A stretch of 64,000 nucleotides of DNA from Actinernus sp. WN-2022 (Eukaryota; Cnidaria; Anthozoa; Actiniaria; Actinernidae), in assembly GCA_030867875.1 (NCBI GenBank), contig JAOWCC010000577.1, forward strand, positions 146,932,344 through 146,996,343, written 5' to 3'. Position numbers and translations under genes: made by a program. Every line of letters begins with the position of its first letter. The first letter of the stretch is position 1. The notes below the pieces were generated by a model, which was given only the letters and a program-made list of their open reading frames with translations, ran no database searches and was not told where the DNA came from. This document shows, in pieces, positions 44,266-55,730 of this stretch.

Positions 44266-44877
44266 CTGAGATGAATAAATATCCGCCCACTGACTAAACT
44301 CAGTGCCACCCACTGACGCAATAATAACAATAAAGCCAGCCACTAGCTAAACTCAGTGTCACTCACTGGCACAATAAAGCCACCCACTGGCTAAACTCAG
44401 TGCCACCTACTGACACAAAAAAGCCACCCACTGGCACAATAAAGCCACCCACTGGCACAATAAAAGACACCCGCTGTCAAAACTCGGTGCCACTCACTGG
44501 CACGATGAAAACCACCCACTGGCTAAGTAATAGACTCCTATCTGACAAAAAGCGAATTTATAGTCATTCACCCTGAGATGAATAAATATCCGCCCACTGA
44601 CTAAACTCAATGCCACCCACTGACGCAATAATAACAATAAAGCCAGCCACTAGCTAAACTCAGTGTCACTCACTGGCACAATAAAGCCACCCACTGGCCA
44701 AACTCAGTGCCACCCACTGACACAAAAAAGCCACCCACTGGCACAATAAAGCCACCCACTGGCACAATAAAAGACACCCGCTGTCAAAGCTCGGTGCCAC
44801 TCATTGGTACGATGAAAACCACCCACTGGCTAAGTAATTGGCTCCTATCTGACAAAAAGCGAATTTATAGTCACTTA
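44266..44877. repeat. Tandem duplication of about 305 bp within DIRS 1
   Basis: Two copies start CCCTGAGATGAATAAATATC (44266, 44569). Each contains short inner repeats CACCCACTGGCACAATAAAG. It lies between the RNase H region and B1. Confidence 0.88.
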
Positions 44878-44939
44878 CCAGACCGGACCTACATAAAAGG
44901 CTGCACAACAACCCACATTAACGGTGTAAAAGCCATAGT

Positions 44940-46475
44940 TGAAGAAACGAGCTCTTCCGAAATTAATTCGGATGGCTAAAACTCTGAAATAGAGATTGTC
45001 TCTACCAAAAAACACCAGAGCTGTATCGACCGACGCAGAATGTATATGTATCAGTGGGGAGGTCAACCCAGTCACACACGGAGGAAGCGAAGTGAAGACC
45101 ATCCGAAGTGAAGAGAGGCCAAAACGGAGCAGAACGCCAAAGAGGAACCACTAACGTACCTTGCGCACCTCAAGACGTCATATGCTTCAGAACTCTTGGA
45201 ATCAAATCAGGCGGAGTATCCATAGCTTCACAACTAGGGTTCTAAAACCTAGAATCAATCTTGGTAACACGACTATTTTCATCAGCATACGATGAATAGA
45301 ATGTGAACCCAACTAGAATCTATAAAAATTGAAAGATATGAGGGAGATAGACCCATCATGCTCGCGCGTAACAATTCTACTCAGATAGTCTGCTTTCTCA
45401 TTCTCAGATCTGGGAATCACAGTGACTCAATAGAAATGACAACAGTATACAACTGCTTAGCCTCCTCCTGAAGGTGCAGCCTTCTACTGCCTATATCGAT
45501 TATGCGTGTGACATTCTCATTGTCAGTATACCACTTAACACATAACTCCCTTTCAGGCGAGGTGCAACGGACTGCAAAACCTTGCGTACAGCTAAAATCT
45601 CCCGCATCTGTTTCCTTGAAAACTGTCCCAAACGCCTTGTGCAATGATCTGTGAGCCTAATTCCACTGTATAGCTACCATACCCAGTGTCGCTAGCATCT
45701 GAAAAAAAAACGTTAAAGCAACCCGCACTGCGCTGGATTTGAAGCAAATTGGGCGGCTATTTAGGCAACTAAGTTATAAAACCAAAGCTGCATTTCATCT
45801 TACGAACCGACATTTGATCATTGATGAAAAACCCCGCAGATACCAATCGGACCGGTAGGTAGAATTAAATTCTTGGGCCGAGACGAAATCGCGGTATCCG
45901 CCAATACTGTCGTCCAAGAAAACTGCCGACCACAATGCGGAGATCCCTCCAGTGACGTACAAACGAACGCATAAGTTTAGTGAAAATGTACGGCGCTGAA
46001 GTTAAACCAAATGGTAAGGCTGCAAAAATAAAATACTGATGCAGAAACCTACACACCATGAAAACCCTATAGGTATTGCCTGTGGCCAGGAATATCTCAA
46101 CGTGATGAAAGCCAGATTTAAAGTCAAACGTGAAGAAATAACCCGATTGGAAAAATTCAAAAACCGTACGAATGTCTTCATATCTAACAGACTGTTTCCA
46201 AATAAACTGTTGAAATATGACAAGTCCAAAATAAGTCTATACTTTCCGCTAGCTTGCAAAGCTAGATGCAGAGGATTACTATACTCTGGAGGCTTTACAA
46301 CTTCCAAGACACAGCCTCGTTCAATAAATTCGGCGACTGCATCATCTACAAAATCTTTGCATTTGTAAGCGGAAGCACTATTAGGGGCAGCGTAACCACC
46401 AGGTAATTTTGCAACCTTCAACAATAGTGTGAATGATAAAACTAGAGGCATGCATAGAATTAGACCAAAAATCAA
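44940..46475 (-). pseudogene. DIRS RT and RNase H
   Basis: RT blocks: KCKDFVDDAVAEFIERGCV, PLHLALQASGKYRLILDLS, HQYFIFAALPFGLTSAPYIF and LMRSFVRHWRDLRIVV. RNase H: CVKWYTDNENVTRIIDIGS and SENEKADYLSRI. The typical DIRS tail (WRSAPFWPL-like) appears in shifted frames to about 44940. The F-x-D-D box is shifted out near 45930. Several frameshifts and stops. Confidence 0.85.
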
Positions 46476-46479
46476 CAGT

Positions 46480-47242
46480 CCCTAATAGAACTAACTCTGA
46501 ATAAACTAATTACCAACAGATCGCTCAAATTCAAATGAATCACTTAGTGAACTTATCTGATTTGTTTGTAGATTGCCAATCAATTCCACAGGCGAAGCAA
46601 AATCCTCTCTTTCTGAAGTTTCCAGGCGTAAAGGAACTTGACGAAATACCTCGAATTGTCCTCCTGAACCCACGAGCTTGTGAGGAATGCGCGGATAAGC
46701 TAACTACTTCACCAGAATAAGGCGGCTTAGAAAAGCTGAACAGATTCTTCCTAGCTTTGGCTACTTTTTTAGCATCAACAACAGCCTTCTATGCAGTTTT
46801 TTCCGCTTTAGAAATTCGTTTTTCATCCTCAGGGTTGTCAACCAGATCATCCGTTGAATAAGCCGAGCAGAGGCTGTCGTCCAGCCACACTCCGACCGAT
46901 CAGCTATATGATTTGCTTTTTGGCAAATTAAACCACCACAAGCTGTATGCCTTCTTGAAGCTCATACTTGGCCTTAATTTTCGAACTTGCTTCTGTCAAT
47001 GGCTGCACTAGCTGCTTCAAACTTGGGACTCAACTGCCTCGTTGAACTGGAACTGCACATTCCATTTTTCCATTTGTACGGAGCGACTTGTTTTACTTTC
47101 TTAACAACGGTTTCAATTCCACGCATGTCTCTTGATGTACAAAAATACTTCTTTTAAGAACGTTAAGCTTAATATCCACTTGTTCAAGAATCTTTTGCCG
47201 AGAACTAGCCAAAATTTCGATAAACTCTTCCTTGTCCATGCA
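46480..47242 (-). pseudogene. DIRS gag remnant
   Basis: Starts with an ATG near 47238 (MDKEEFIEILASSRQKILEQ, coiled-coil-like). After a break come KVKQVAPYKWKNG and KFEAASAAIDRS, and near 46790 EDEKRISKAEKTA and AKKVAKARKNLF. Such charged runs are usual in DIRS gag. Stops and shifts throughout. Confidence 0.65.
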
Positions 47243-47423
47243 AAATAAGCGCACAAGCTACACGCTGCTGAGAAGCGAGACCGAGATAAAAGACCTTGTG
47301 ATTTCAACCCTTAAGTACTGCCATCAGACACGGTGCATTCCATCGCACCTTACTATCAAAACAGGATACCGATGGGAGCTCATTTTCCTGCTAATTCCCA
47401 CGGTCAACCGCAGAAAAATACCG
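47243..47423 (-). repeat. DIRS repeat A1
   Basis: 181 bp nearly identical to 43917-44097; contains AAGCGCACAAGCTACACGCT. It abuts LINE C at 47424 with no duplicated target bases. Confidence 0.9.
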
Positions 47424-47643
47424 GTACTGTGGTAAGGTCGGATTCACTAGAGCCATAGACAGATAAACCGTAAGTTAATTTAGGTAGGATGAGTGATTTA
47501 AAGAGATGGTCGAGTTCCTTTTGGCTACACCCTTCCTTTCGAAGAGTTCTAATAATGTTAATTGGATACACAGTTAAACTTCCCTCTCTCAATGCTTGAT
47601 TGAAAGGATTTTCAATATTTCCCTGGAGACTGTTTATATACAC
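47424..47643 (-). pseudogene. LINE C, 5' part
   Basis: Ends ...LRKEGCSQKELDHLFKSLIL, then KLTYGLSVYGSSESDLTTV at the element border. Joined to 42569 it continues in frame (TV-Q-R-FLKRC). Upstream of about 47560 the sequence does not look like the same LINE, so the copy is truncated or rearranged there. Confidence 0.8.
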
Positions 47644-47649
47644 AGTTTG

Positions 47650-49182
47650 TTAGTCATTTTTGCTTTGATTTTAAGCATCCCACATGGCCGAGAGGTTCAT
47701 TAGTTCATATCAAAATCGGTGAAAATAGCTTTTTCCGGCCGGGAACGCGAACGTAAAGTCTATTACCGTGACACAGCCCCTTTAAAAAAAATCAAGTGAT
47801 TTGAAGCGTGAAAGTTGTGTCAGGGTATTCTATAACCAGAGCTGAAATCAGAATAACAAATTAATAAAGGTGTATTATAACATTTATTTATCATCAGAAA
47901 TGCAACCAATGTACTACTCGAGCTGTATATTTTTAAGGCTCACAATGATAGACTCAGCTTGTTGCAGATTCCTTCTAACACCCAATGTGATTTCAGTTCT
48001 TTTCTAGTAACTACCATAAGTATGGATGACATCTTTACCAGTTTACTTTCAAACTGCATCTCAAGCAAGTTAATGTAACAAAATCAACATCAAAATTAAT
48101 GGACTACAAATTCAAGTTGCAATTGACAAATTTAATAATAATGTATCAAATTAACGAAAGCATGCAGTAACGTGAAACACTCCTGCCTTATGTTTATGGA
48201 TATACCCTGTTATTGTTTATACCATTTAAAATTACAACCAGTATAACAGATAGCCTATTGAGCTGTGGTTGGTCATCAATTCACCTATTACTACAATAAT
48301 AACTGCTTCTGCTGATTTTAAACTGGTCTAAAGAAGGTTTCACTGTTACTAGTAAATGGCTTTTGCATAAAACTGCTTTTGAGCCATCTACATTCAGAAC
48401 CCTGGTTAAGTGCTGTCTTGATTGACAGAATAAGCATTAGCTTAATTGTGCAAACCTTTATTGCAGTAGACTTTTTCACCAGTCACAAATAAAGGAAAAC
48501 TGCAGTAATACATTCATTATAATAGGAGTTTTATATGTTGTCACTATTCATATATTTTTTCTTCCTTTACTAATTGTAAAATGCTTTGGTATAAAATATA
48601 GTATGTTGTCATCGTTGGTTTATTCCTCATATGACAATATGCAATATTACCCATTGAAAATCAGAGCACGACCTTTTGTCAAAATGAACGACATTCAAAT
48701 ATATACTTCTTTACCTCATTTTACTTAAACAATGCCTTAATTAATATACCTTTTATTCTATTTTATTAAAAACTGAACAGTTACAAAATATTCATGGACT
48801 TTAACAAAAATGATACTAATTGCCTTAGCTGTGTGTGAAGCTAGGCCTACTAGAAAAATTATACTGCTACTTAATATTGTATGTGAGGTCGAATAACATG
48901 ATACAAAAACCCCATACATGTACTTCATTTCCTACCCAAGGAAAATGACTCAACAGTTCTAAGTTACACAAAAACGAATTATACAAACTATGAATAATTA
49001 TGAATATAAATATTTAATCTGCTTCAATCTATTAAATCATGACTACCTATTGACAAACTCACAACATTGTACTGTAAAAGAATAAACTTTGAGGCTGTTC
49101 TAGCCTACATGTACGTGTATCTTCTGTTAGAGTAATTTATTTTAGATTTTATGCTATATAAAATAAATGAGTCTTTCTTTAG
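47650..49182. other. Downstream flank and likely 3' untranslated region of the Rab gene
   Basis: AT-rich and non-coding. A poly(A) signal on the - strand (TTTATT on +) lies at 49136-49141, about 45 bases past the Rab stop, with others farther on. No repeat recognised. Confidence 0.5.
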
Positions 49183-49653
49183 TTACAAAATTGTACAGCA
49201 ATTTTTGGAAGTGGAATCTTGATTCAAGTCCAAGGAATTTTGAGGTTTTTGGTTTGTATTTCCTCGATTCTCCCCTGGGTCTCTCTGATCGAGCTCTTTT
49301 TTCATCTTAGCTAGTTGCACATGGTGAACCTTGGTAATAGTTTGTTGGAATGCCTCTTCCACATTAGTTGCATCAAGGGCTGATGCTTCAATGAATGAAA
49401 GCCCACGTTCTTCAGAATATCTTTTGGCATCATCAGCTACCACAGCTCTCAAATGTCTCAAGTCGCACTTGTTGCCAACCAACATAACAACAATTGTTGG
49501 GTCTGCATGCTCTCGCACTTCCATCAACCACCGTTCAACATCTTGGTAGGTCTTCTGCTTTGTCAGGTCATAGACAAGTACAGCACCCACTGCACCACGG
49601 TAATATGCACTTGTTATTGCACGGTAGCGCTCCTGTCCAGCAGTGTCCCATAC
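49183..49653 (-). CDS. Rab11-like exon 2
   Basis: 156 codons plus stop. The acceptor is GACCTCCAG ending at 49654. Contains switch II, NKCD, SAL and the tail with CCTIL. Confidence 0.93.
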   Translation of the reverse strand, partial: VWDTAGQERYRAITSAYYRGAVGAVLVYDLTKQKTYQDVERWLMEVREHADPTIVVMLVGNKCDLRHLRAVVADDAKRYSEERGLSFIEASALDATNVEEAFQQTITKVHHVQLAKMKKELDQRDPGENRGNTNQKPQNSLDLNQDSTSKNCCTIL

Positions 49654-51532
49654 CTGGAGGTCAGTGATCAAAGTAACATTAAGCATTATAATTAATATAA
49701 TTTAGGCACAATTGGATTGCTTTCCAGACAAAAGTGATCCTTTTTGCATGCATGCTCTGTGAAATCCTATTAATCCATACAAAACCTAAATAGTTATACC
49801 TTTGACTCGGCAGTGGCTGGCATAAATCGTAAAATCACATTCTACCATGCAGTATTTTTTTTGCAAAATTTTGTTACTTGTTTCACACTTTGTAAGGATT
49901 TTGAGGAGTTGACAATCAGCTCAAAAAATCCTTCCCATTTGTACTTGAAATCAAAAGGAAACAAAATCAGCACTCAGTCCTTACAGTACCTTTGTTAATC
50001 TTTCCAACCACCAGGTTTGTTTGCACAAAACACACCAAGCAACTGTGAACCATGCCATGTTTACACTGCATTTCACTCTACCACATTTTCCTGCTCCCAC
50101 CTCCAATTGCATGCTGGGTAATCAACAAAAACATTCACAAGGGATCCCCCCCCCCTCTGGGGCTCCTGTAGAATAAAAAAAAAAGGATTTTGCCCCTACA
50201 ACCAAGAGTGGTGATTTGGACCCAAGCCATTGCTTTAAAGAGACAAAAACACATCCTAATAGGTTTAGCAGGGGAAAAAGATCACCAACTGCAGAATTTC
50301 AAGGATTTCATCGAAGAATTATTTGATGTGTCTCAAAGCACAAACACAACAGAAAAACCCACTGAAATCCCCTCACAAAGCCTACTAAAAGCACACCAAG
50401 TACTTTTCAGCCATCCTCAGACTTAATGATGTCCTCTAGCTCTCTTACAGTGGCTTTTTTGTCCAAAATTAGAGCAGATTTCATTGGAAATCCTACAGAA
50501 GAAGCCATACCTACTGTCAACGAGTCTGCAGAATTATCCCGAATGGCATTGTAGTGAAAGTTTGAGCCCTTGGCTTAAGCCAAACTTGAACTATAAAGGG
50601 GGGAGGGTTGAGTTAGCACTCAGGATTTCACCAATTAATTGAGCTCAAACATGTTCAGGTGCAAAGAGTTAAAGAAAATAACACTATAGCCATGTTCACT
50701 GCCACGTCATCCATTGTCATTAATGTGCCAACCAGAGATCCATTGGTGCGGCCTTTTGAAATCATGGTTGAACATTAGCATAACAATTGTAATGTTTATC
50801 AACACGAAACATCGCTATATAATATTAAGTTTATGCATGTATTGTGGCAGTGTAGCAGCCTCTTATACAAAACATAAAAGGAACAGGAAATTCACACAAT
50901 ACACAGGAAATGTATGAGTATTAGCGATTTTGAAGCTTCAGCTGTTAAAGAACCTTTTGAAAATAAATTTGCATCAGAACAGAGTCGGAACGTTAAACGT
51001 TCTACATAAAATGGTTGAATGAAAAATGCAACCAAAGCAAAAATCTCTTTTAAACCACAATAATAATAGGCTGTTGATACTGCCAGTGATCATTTTAGTC
51101 TAATGACAAGAGTCGTTTTTCACTTTGATAAACAAATACTTCTCGTTTAAGATATTTGAGCCGTAAACGCCAAAATTGCTACATTCCGTGACACAGCTCC
51201 GTTTGTATCGCATAACATATATATTTACGCACGTACAGGAATTTGAAGGGCTTGTGAAGTCAGAATTTAAAATGAATAATAAACGCAAAGTCTATTTCTA
51301 AAACTAAGACAGTTCTCATGTGGATATTACTTTACTTTACCTGTGCTTTTATGATTTTCCCATCAACTTGAATACTTCTAGTAGCAAATTCCACTCCAAT
51401 GGTAGACTTGGACTCCAGGTCGAACTCATTTCGAGTGAAGCGCGACAAAAGAGACGATTTCCCGACCCCTGAATCACCTATTAAAACTATCTTGTACAGG
51501 TAATCATACTGGTCGTATCTTCCTCCTGCCAT
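49183..51532 (-). CDS. Rab11-family small GTPase, two coding exons
   Basis: Membrane-traffic GTPase of recycling endosomes and the trans-Golgi. Exon 1 is 51532-51341 (64 codons), exon 2 is 49653-49183, phase 0, giving 220 residues (Rab11 is about 216). GTP-binding motifs: [11 protein letters not shown] (P-loop, residues 19-29), T of switch I (STIGVEF), WDTAGQE (switch II, with V where Rab11 usually has I before WDT), GNKCD and [19 protein letters not shown] and HLRAV are Rab11 signatures. The hypervariable tail is long and polar; it ends CCTIL, a double cysteine for geranylgeranylation followed by three residues, as in Rab11. It could be a Rab11 paralogue; orthology was not tested. Confidence 0.95.
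49654..51340 (-). other. Rab11-like intron
   Basis: About 1.69 kb, donor GTAAAGT and acceptor CTCCAG. I see no mobile element in it, unlike the transporter introns. A C-rich tract lies at 50145-50155. Confidence 0.75.
51341..51532 (-). CDS. Rab11-like exon 1
   Basis: 64 codons from the ATG at 51532 ([20 protein letters not shown]) to the Q before the donor. P-loop and switch I are here. Confidence 0.94.
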
Positions 51533-51623
51533 TACAGAAATATGTCACAAAACTCGAGGCCAAAATTTGCCACAATAAGATCAAGAGTTGTGCTAGATTA
51601 GGAACCTTCGCACAGAGATCCAT

Positions 51624-51687
51624 GTCACGTGACAAGACATTCGATACCGGAAGTTAAAACTAGAAGGAGCAAAAGAAGACCGGAAGT
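51624..51687 (-). promoter_or_regulatory. Putative promoter boxes of the Rab11-like gene
   Basis: GTCACGTGAC (51624-51633), identical to the CLEAR-type E-box bound by TFEB/MITF/USF factors, and two ACCGGAAGT boxes (51646-51654 and 51679-51687), the ETS/GABP core common in housekeeping promoters. They lie 90-155 bp upstream of the start codon. Binding is inference. Confidence 0.55.
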
Positions 51688-51689
51688 TG

Positions 51690-52280
51690 TATCGACTGTT
51701 ATACAACGTGTGGTATATCCTTATGGTCAGAATAAAAATACATTCGATGTACAAATAAACTTTTCTTTATGATGTACGTATACATAAAAGCTATGGTAGT
51801 TTTGTATTCCAACTACGTACTTTATTGGTGACCAGTTGGAATATTAATTAATTGGCCTGCGTAGCCAATCAGATTGCGAGTTTGCCGATGGCTCAGGTAT
51901 TGCATTACTCGGTAATGGGCTCCTGATTACTCTGTTTTAATAGTTTGAAAGGCTCAAACAAATCTTAATGCGACTTCATGTTCTGTAATAAAATGCCATT
52001 TCTCTCGGTCATCACTCTGAGCTTTTTCATGACTGGCTTCATGGAAGGAGAGAAGAAGTTTTCCCGCCGACACACCGAGCGGCAAAGCCGCGAGAGCCCG
52101 AGCCGCGAAACCGAGCGACGAAAAGCGTGGGATGTTTCCGCATTGAACATGTCAGTCAGCTTATTCCCGGCGATGTCATTCGTAAATACAGCACCATCGT
52201 AGTGACTTTATTACACGGATACTCAGCTTTTCAATGATGTATTGTTCAAATTCGTTTCCTTCTTCAAGGATGGGCTTTTG
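51690..52280. other. Spacer upstream of the Rab gene
   Basis: No gene. GCCAATCAGA at 51864, a box seen near several MITEs here. A short GC-rich inverted stretch lies at about 52070-52120. Confidence 0.5.
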
Positions 52281-52414
52281 TCACACGGCGGCCATATTGT
52301 CTTGAAACAATAGATTTCCCACGTGTAGCCTCGTACTGAGCAGTTTCAGAACGAATTCACGCGTGCAAAACAAAGGTTTTTATACTCCTGGGATTAAACA
52401 TGGCCGCCGTGTGA
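52281..52414. mobile_element. MITE with TCACACGGCGGCCAT ends
   Basis: Perfect 15-bp inverted ends (52281-52295 and 52400-52414). 134 bp, non-coding. The target duplication is not clear. Confidence 0.75.
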
Positions 52415-52499
52415 ATAAGGTCCATTCAGCATGATCACTGCATGACTAATGTCGATTAATTATCTACATCACTACACTAATTTTTCATAACATTGATAT

Positions 52500-52700
52500 G
52501 GTGTATGCAAACTGCATGCATTTATCTATTTGCATGTATGCAACAAGCATGAATCTCTGCATGTATGCATTTAATGCATGAAACTTGAACAATGTCCCAA
52601 TTTTCATACTTTGCATGCATACAGCATGCCTGTCGCACGCATGTTGCATGACCTACATTCATGTTGCATGCGTGCACTCATGCTGCAGCATGCCTGTATG
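52500..52700. repeat. TGCATG-rich tract
   Basis: About 200 bp in which TGCATG/CATGCA/GCATGC recur at irregular spacing (at least seven TGCATG on the + strand). Not a strict tandem repeat. Confidence 0.7.
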
Positions 52701-52724
52701 TATCCTGCTGGCCTGAATGTCTTA

Positions 52725-53173
52725 AAGTGCACATGAGCCCAAATTGTTTATCATTAAAATCGATTCTCCATCAAGTAAACAGTTAAATTGTAAGATTTGA
52801 GTGCTGCGTCTATGAGTTATAGAGGTTTCTATTTCCGATATGCTAATTATGTGACGACATGCGAGGATCATTTATTATACAAAAACGTGCTGGCAGAAAT
52901 ATACATATTTTTCTAAACATCCACGTGATACGTGGGTCTTATATCAGTGATTTTACCAAATATTTTGTATAAATCAGAAATAGTTTCATTCACAAGGAGA
53001 AAGAAATGACCTTTTGTTGGCCTCACATGTCGTCACATAATTAGCATATCGGAAATAGAAACCTCTATAACTCATAGACGCAGCACTCAAATTAAGAAAT
53101 ATTTTACAATTCAACTATTTACTTGATGGAGAATCGATTTTAATGATAAATCAATTTGGGCTCATATGCACTT
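52725..53173. mobile_element. Long-TIR MITE, TTA target duplication
   Basis: 449 bp with inverted arms of about 140-150 bp (AAGTGCACATGAGCCCAAAT ... near-complement ending 53173) and TTA at 52722-52724 and 53174-53176. The inner part of the arm (GGTTTCTATTTCCGATATGC) resembles the end of the MITE at 29457. PIF/Harbinger-like by duplication length. Confidence 0.87.
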
Positions 53174-53179
53174 TTAATA

Positions 53180-53950
53180 TTAATAGGAATGGTGTTTATA
53201 TTGGGCATTCGTAATCAGCGCTTTGCACATTCCCTAAGGACCTCCCCTTGGAATATATAAGCATGTAATCACATTACGAATTCACTTGACCTTACCAGTT
53301 GACATCTGACTCACTTTGTTCTGCTACCGGGCCTAATTTTATTCAGTATTACAATGCATAATTACTATAAAATCTACTTTAGCTACTAGAAACTTAGATA
53401 TTAATCTTGAAACTTGTAAATTATGTAATCATCTCTATTAATCGTCTCCAATAAACGTAACTGGTATGCGTCTCGTGCCGTCTTATGTAGAATACACAAT
53501 ATAAACGTAACGCAGTGATAGAGCACAGAATAAGGGAAAACTTTGCTTAAATTCCCTATAACTTGGCGCAGACATAGCCAAGCAATACAAGAAGACACTG
53601 TATAAGTTTTGTCGATTTTTTTTTCAAGATTTACGTTGTACATGGCAAACTAAAAAATCCCATACGAATGTTGAATACAGATCCCAAGCTTGGACTACCT
53701 GTGGTTTAACCATGTCTGTGGTTGATGCCTTAGTACGAAAGCGATGCTTGAGGAGATTTTGGATCGTAGACGTGTACTTTCTAGATCTCGTATACCTGAT
53801 TAATACTAATATATAAAGTAGTGATTTTGTATATATTGTAATTTATAGTATATGATTTGGAAAAAAAATAACAACGAACACTATTTATAAGTACTCAAAT
53901 AAACTGACTAAGTCTGCCTTAACAAAAGTCGGTGGCAAAGTATTCCATTC
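53180..53950. other. Unannotated spacer
   Basis: No coding frame supported; AT-rich. Confidence 0.45.
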
Positions 53951-53952
53951 CT

Positions 53953-55520
53953 TTAAAGTTTTCGGGAAAAACGAATTCGAAAATTTATGATAATATGCTG
54001 CTGATGGTGGAACTCTATATATATGAATATTCGTGAAGATGACAACTTGTCTGTCCCATTCTCATTTTCATCATCAACTGGGCCATTATGGATCTTATAT
54101 AGCATAGTCAGTCTGCTTTTTTTCCTTCTGCTTTCGAGGGTGTCCCATTCAAGTCCCTTCAACAGCCCACTAAACGCTGGAAGTGTTACTGGCGATTTAG
54201 AGCAAAACGTGTTGCTCGCCTCTGCACCATTTCAAGTTTTTCAATGTTTTCTCTCAGTGTATGTGGATCCCAGACCGTAGATGAATATTCCACAATTGGT
54301 CGAACCAAGCTCTTTTAGGTCACATATTTAAGGGTGGGTAAATTTATTCGGAGGTTCATGTTCAGGAAGCAAGCGTTCGATTTCCTTTATTGGTGATATT
54401 CGAAATATGGCAGTTCCACCAGAGGTCTGGTGTAAATGTCACTCCAAGATACTTAGCACAATCCACCATCTTGAGGCGTTTGCCATGCAAAGTATAGTCA
54501 TGGACAGAAGGAGCCCGTTTGCGAGCAACCCGTAAAACATGACAAGTCATTTGTACAGTACGAATAAGCATGGGCCTAGCACTGACCCTTGTTGGACCCC
54601 AGACTTAACGTGGGATTTTTGTGAGTGTTCACCATTCACAACAACCTGTTGGGAACGGTCTGTGAGAAAGGCTTGGATCCAGTGTTTTGTTTTCCCTCTA
54701 ATACTATAAAGGTCTAATTTTTGGATCAGGCCGGTTTATGACCAACTTTATCGAATCGAATGCCTTCGAGAAATCCATAATGAGTACATCAGTTTGGCCA
54801 CCGGCATTTGTGTTTCAGAAAACCGTTTCCTCTGAAGCCGCATTGCAGTGGTATATTTTACCACAACTGCTCAGTTTCTCGTGTTCTGATTGGCTTATTG
54901 CCCGAATGAGAGGACATAACACGGATTGCGTCATTGCTCGCGTGATAGCGCGCTTGAATCATTTCCCATCGTTTCCAAGGGTCTTCCGCTTCACTACTTT
55001 TAGTTTGTTGTGGTAAAAAAACAAGTTTACGATAGTTTACCGTGGTATACCCTCTTATTTACCACGTTTTCCGTCATCTCATGGTCAACATTTGTTGTGG
55101 ATAGCGCCTCGTGAAAAACACAATAATCTTGACCATGCGATGACGCAAAACGTGGTAAATCAGAGGGCATACCACGGTAAACTATCGTAAATTAGTTAAA
55201 TATATATATTATTGTTGTTTGCATACCTCATAATACCACTAGCAAGTATGTGTTCCATCAGTTTACAGGCTATAAACGTTAGTCAGTGATATTGGCCTGT
55301 CATTTGCAGGTTCCGTTATCTTTCCTTTTTGGAACACTGGAGTGATGAATGCAGTTTTCCAGTCCTGTGGTACCTCACCAGACCCATGGTAATGTCTTGA
55401 AAATTGTAGTCAACATTGGAGCTATTACACTAGACATCTCTTTCAACACCCTTGGTCTAATTTTGTCTGGTCCTGAGGCTTTATGGACTTAATTGCAGCA
55501 ATTTCAGGACTCCAGATTCT
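53953..55520 (-). pseudogene. LINE D, decayed RT interrupted by a MITE
   Basis: Read down the - strand: KASGPDKIRPRVLKEMSS (55490), CKLMEHILASGIM (about 55240), an interruption, then GGQTDVLIMDFSKAFDSIK (about 54790-54740), VWGPTRVSA in place of GVQQGSVLG, KRLKMVDCAKYLGVTFTPDL (54470) and LEWDTLESRRKKSRLTMLYK (54150). Typical CR1-type RT order with many breaks. The MITE at 55026-55191 and some flanking sequence split it. Confidence 0.8.
55026..55191. mobile_element. MITE inside LINE D
   Basis: Arms of about 70 bp (TTTACGATAGTTTACCGTGG at the left, near-complement ending CTATCGTAAA), 166 bp, non-coding. Inner arm motif TTACCACGTTTT. Confidence 0.8.
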
Positions 55521-55730
55521 GATATTACAATGTCGGACGTCATGCTTGCAATTGGTTACGGTAAAGGAGAAACTTATGAACACTGATCTGAATTGTTCAT
55601 TTAGCATGTTGGCTAATTATATTCTGTTGGGGCATGCAGATGCTTTTCTCCCTTTGTCACTAGGTGATATATGTGATTCCCACTGTTATCGTCAGAAACT
55701 TGGCGCACTTTAATACCATATATACTCGGC

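Larger units (their letters stand above)
42570..47423 (-). mobile_element. DIRS-type (tyrosine-recombinase) retrotransposon 1
   Basis: Gene order on the - strand: gag (47240-46480), RT/RNase H (46475-44940) and tyrosine recombinase (43801-42890). Two repeats occur twice each: A, 181 bp (47243-47423 and 43917-44097), and B, 95 bp (44098-44192 and 42570-42664), giving A1 ... B1A2 ... B2 on the - strand. It splits LINE C exactly, with no target duplication, as expected of recombinase-mediated insertion. All frames are broken. Confidence 0.88.

Noticed and set aside
50190..50426. Small + strand ORF in the Rab intron
   Set aside because: No recognisable domain and antisense to the intron; chance open frame.
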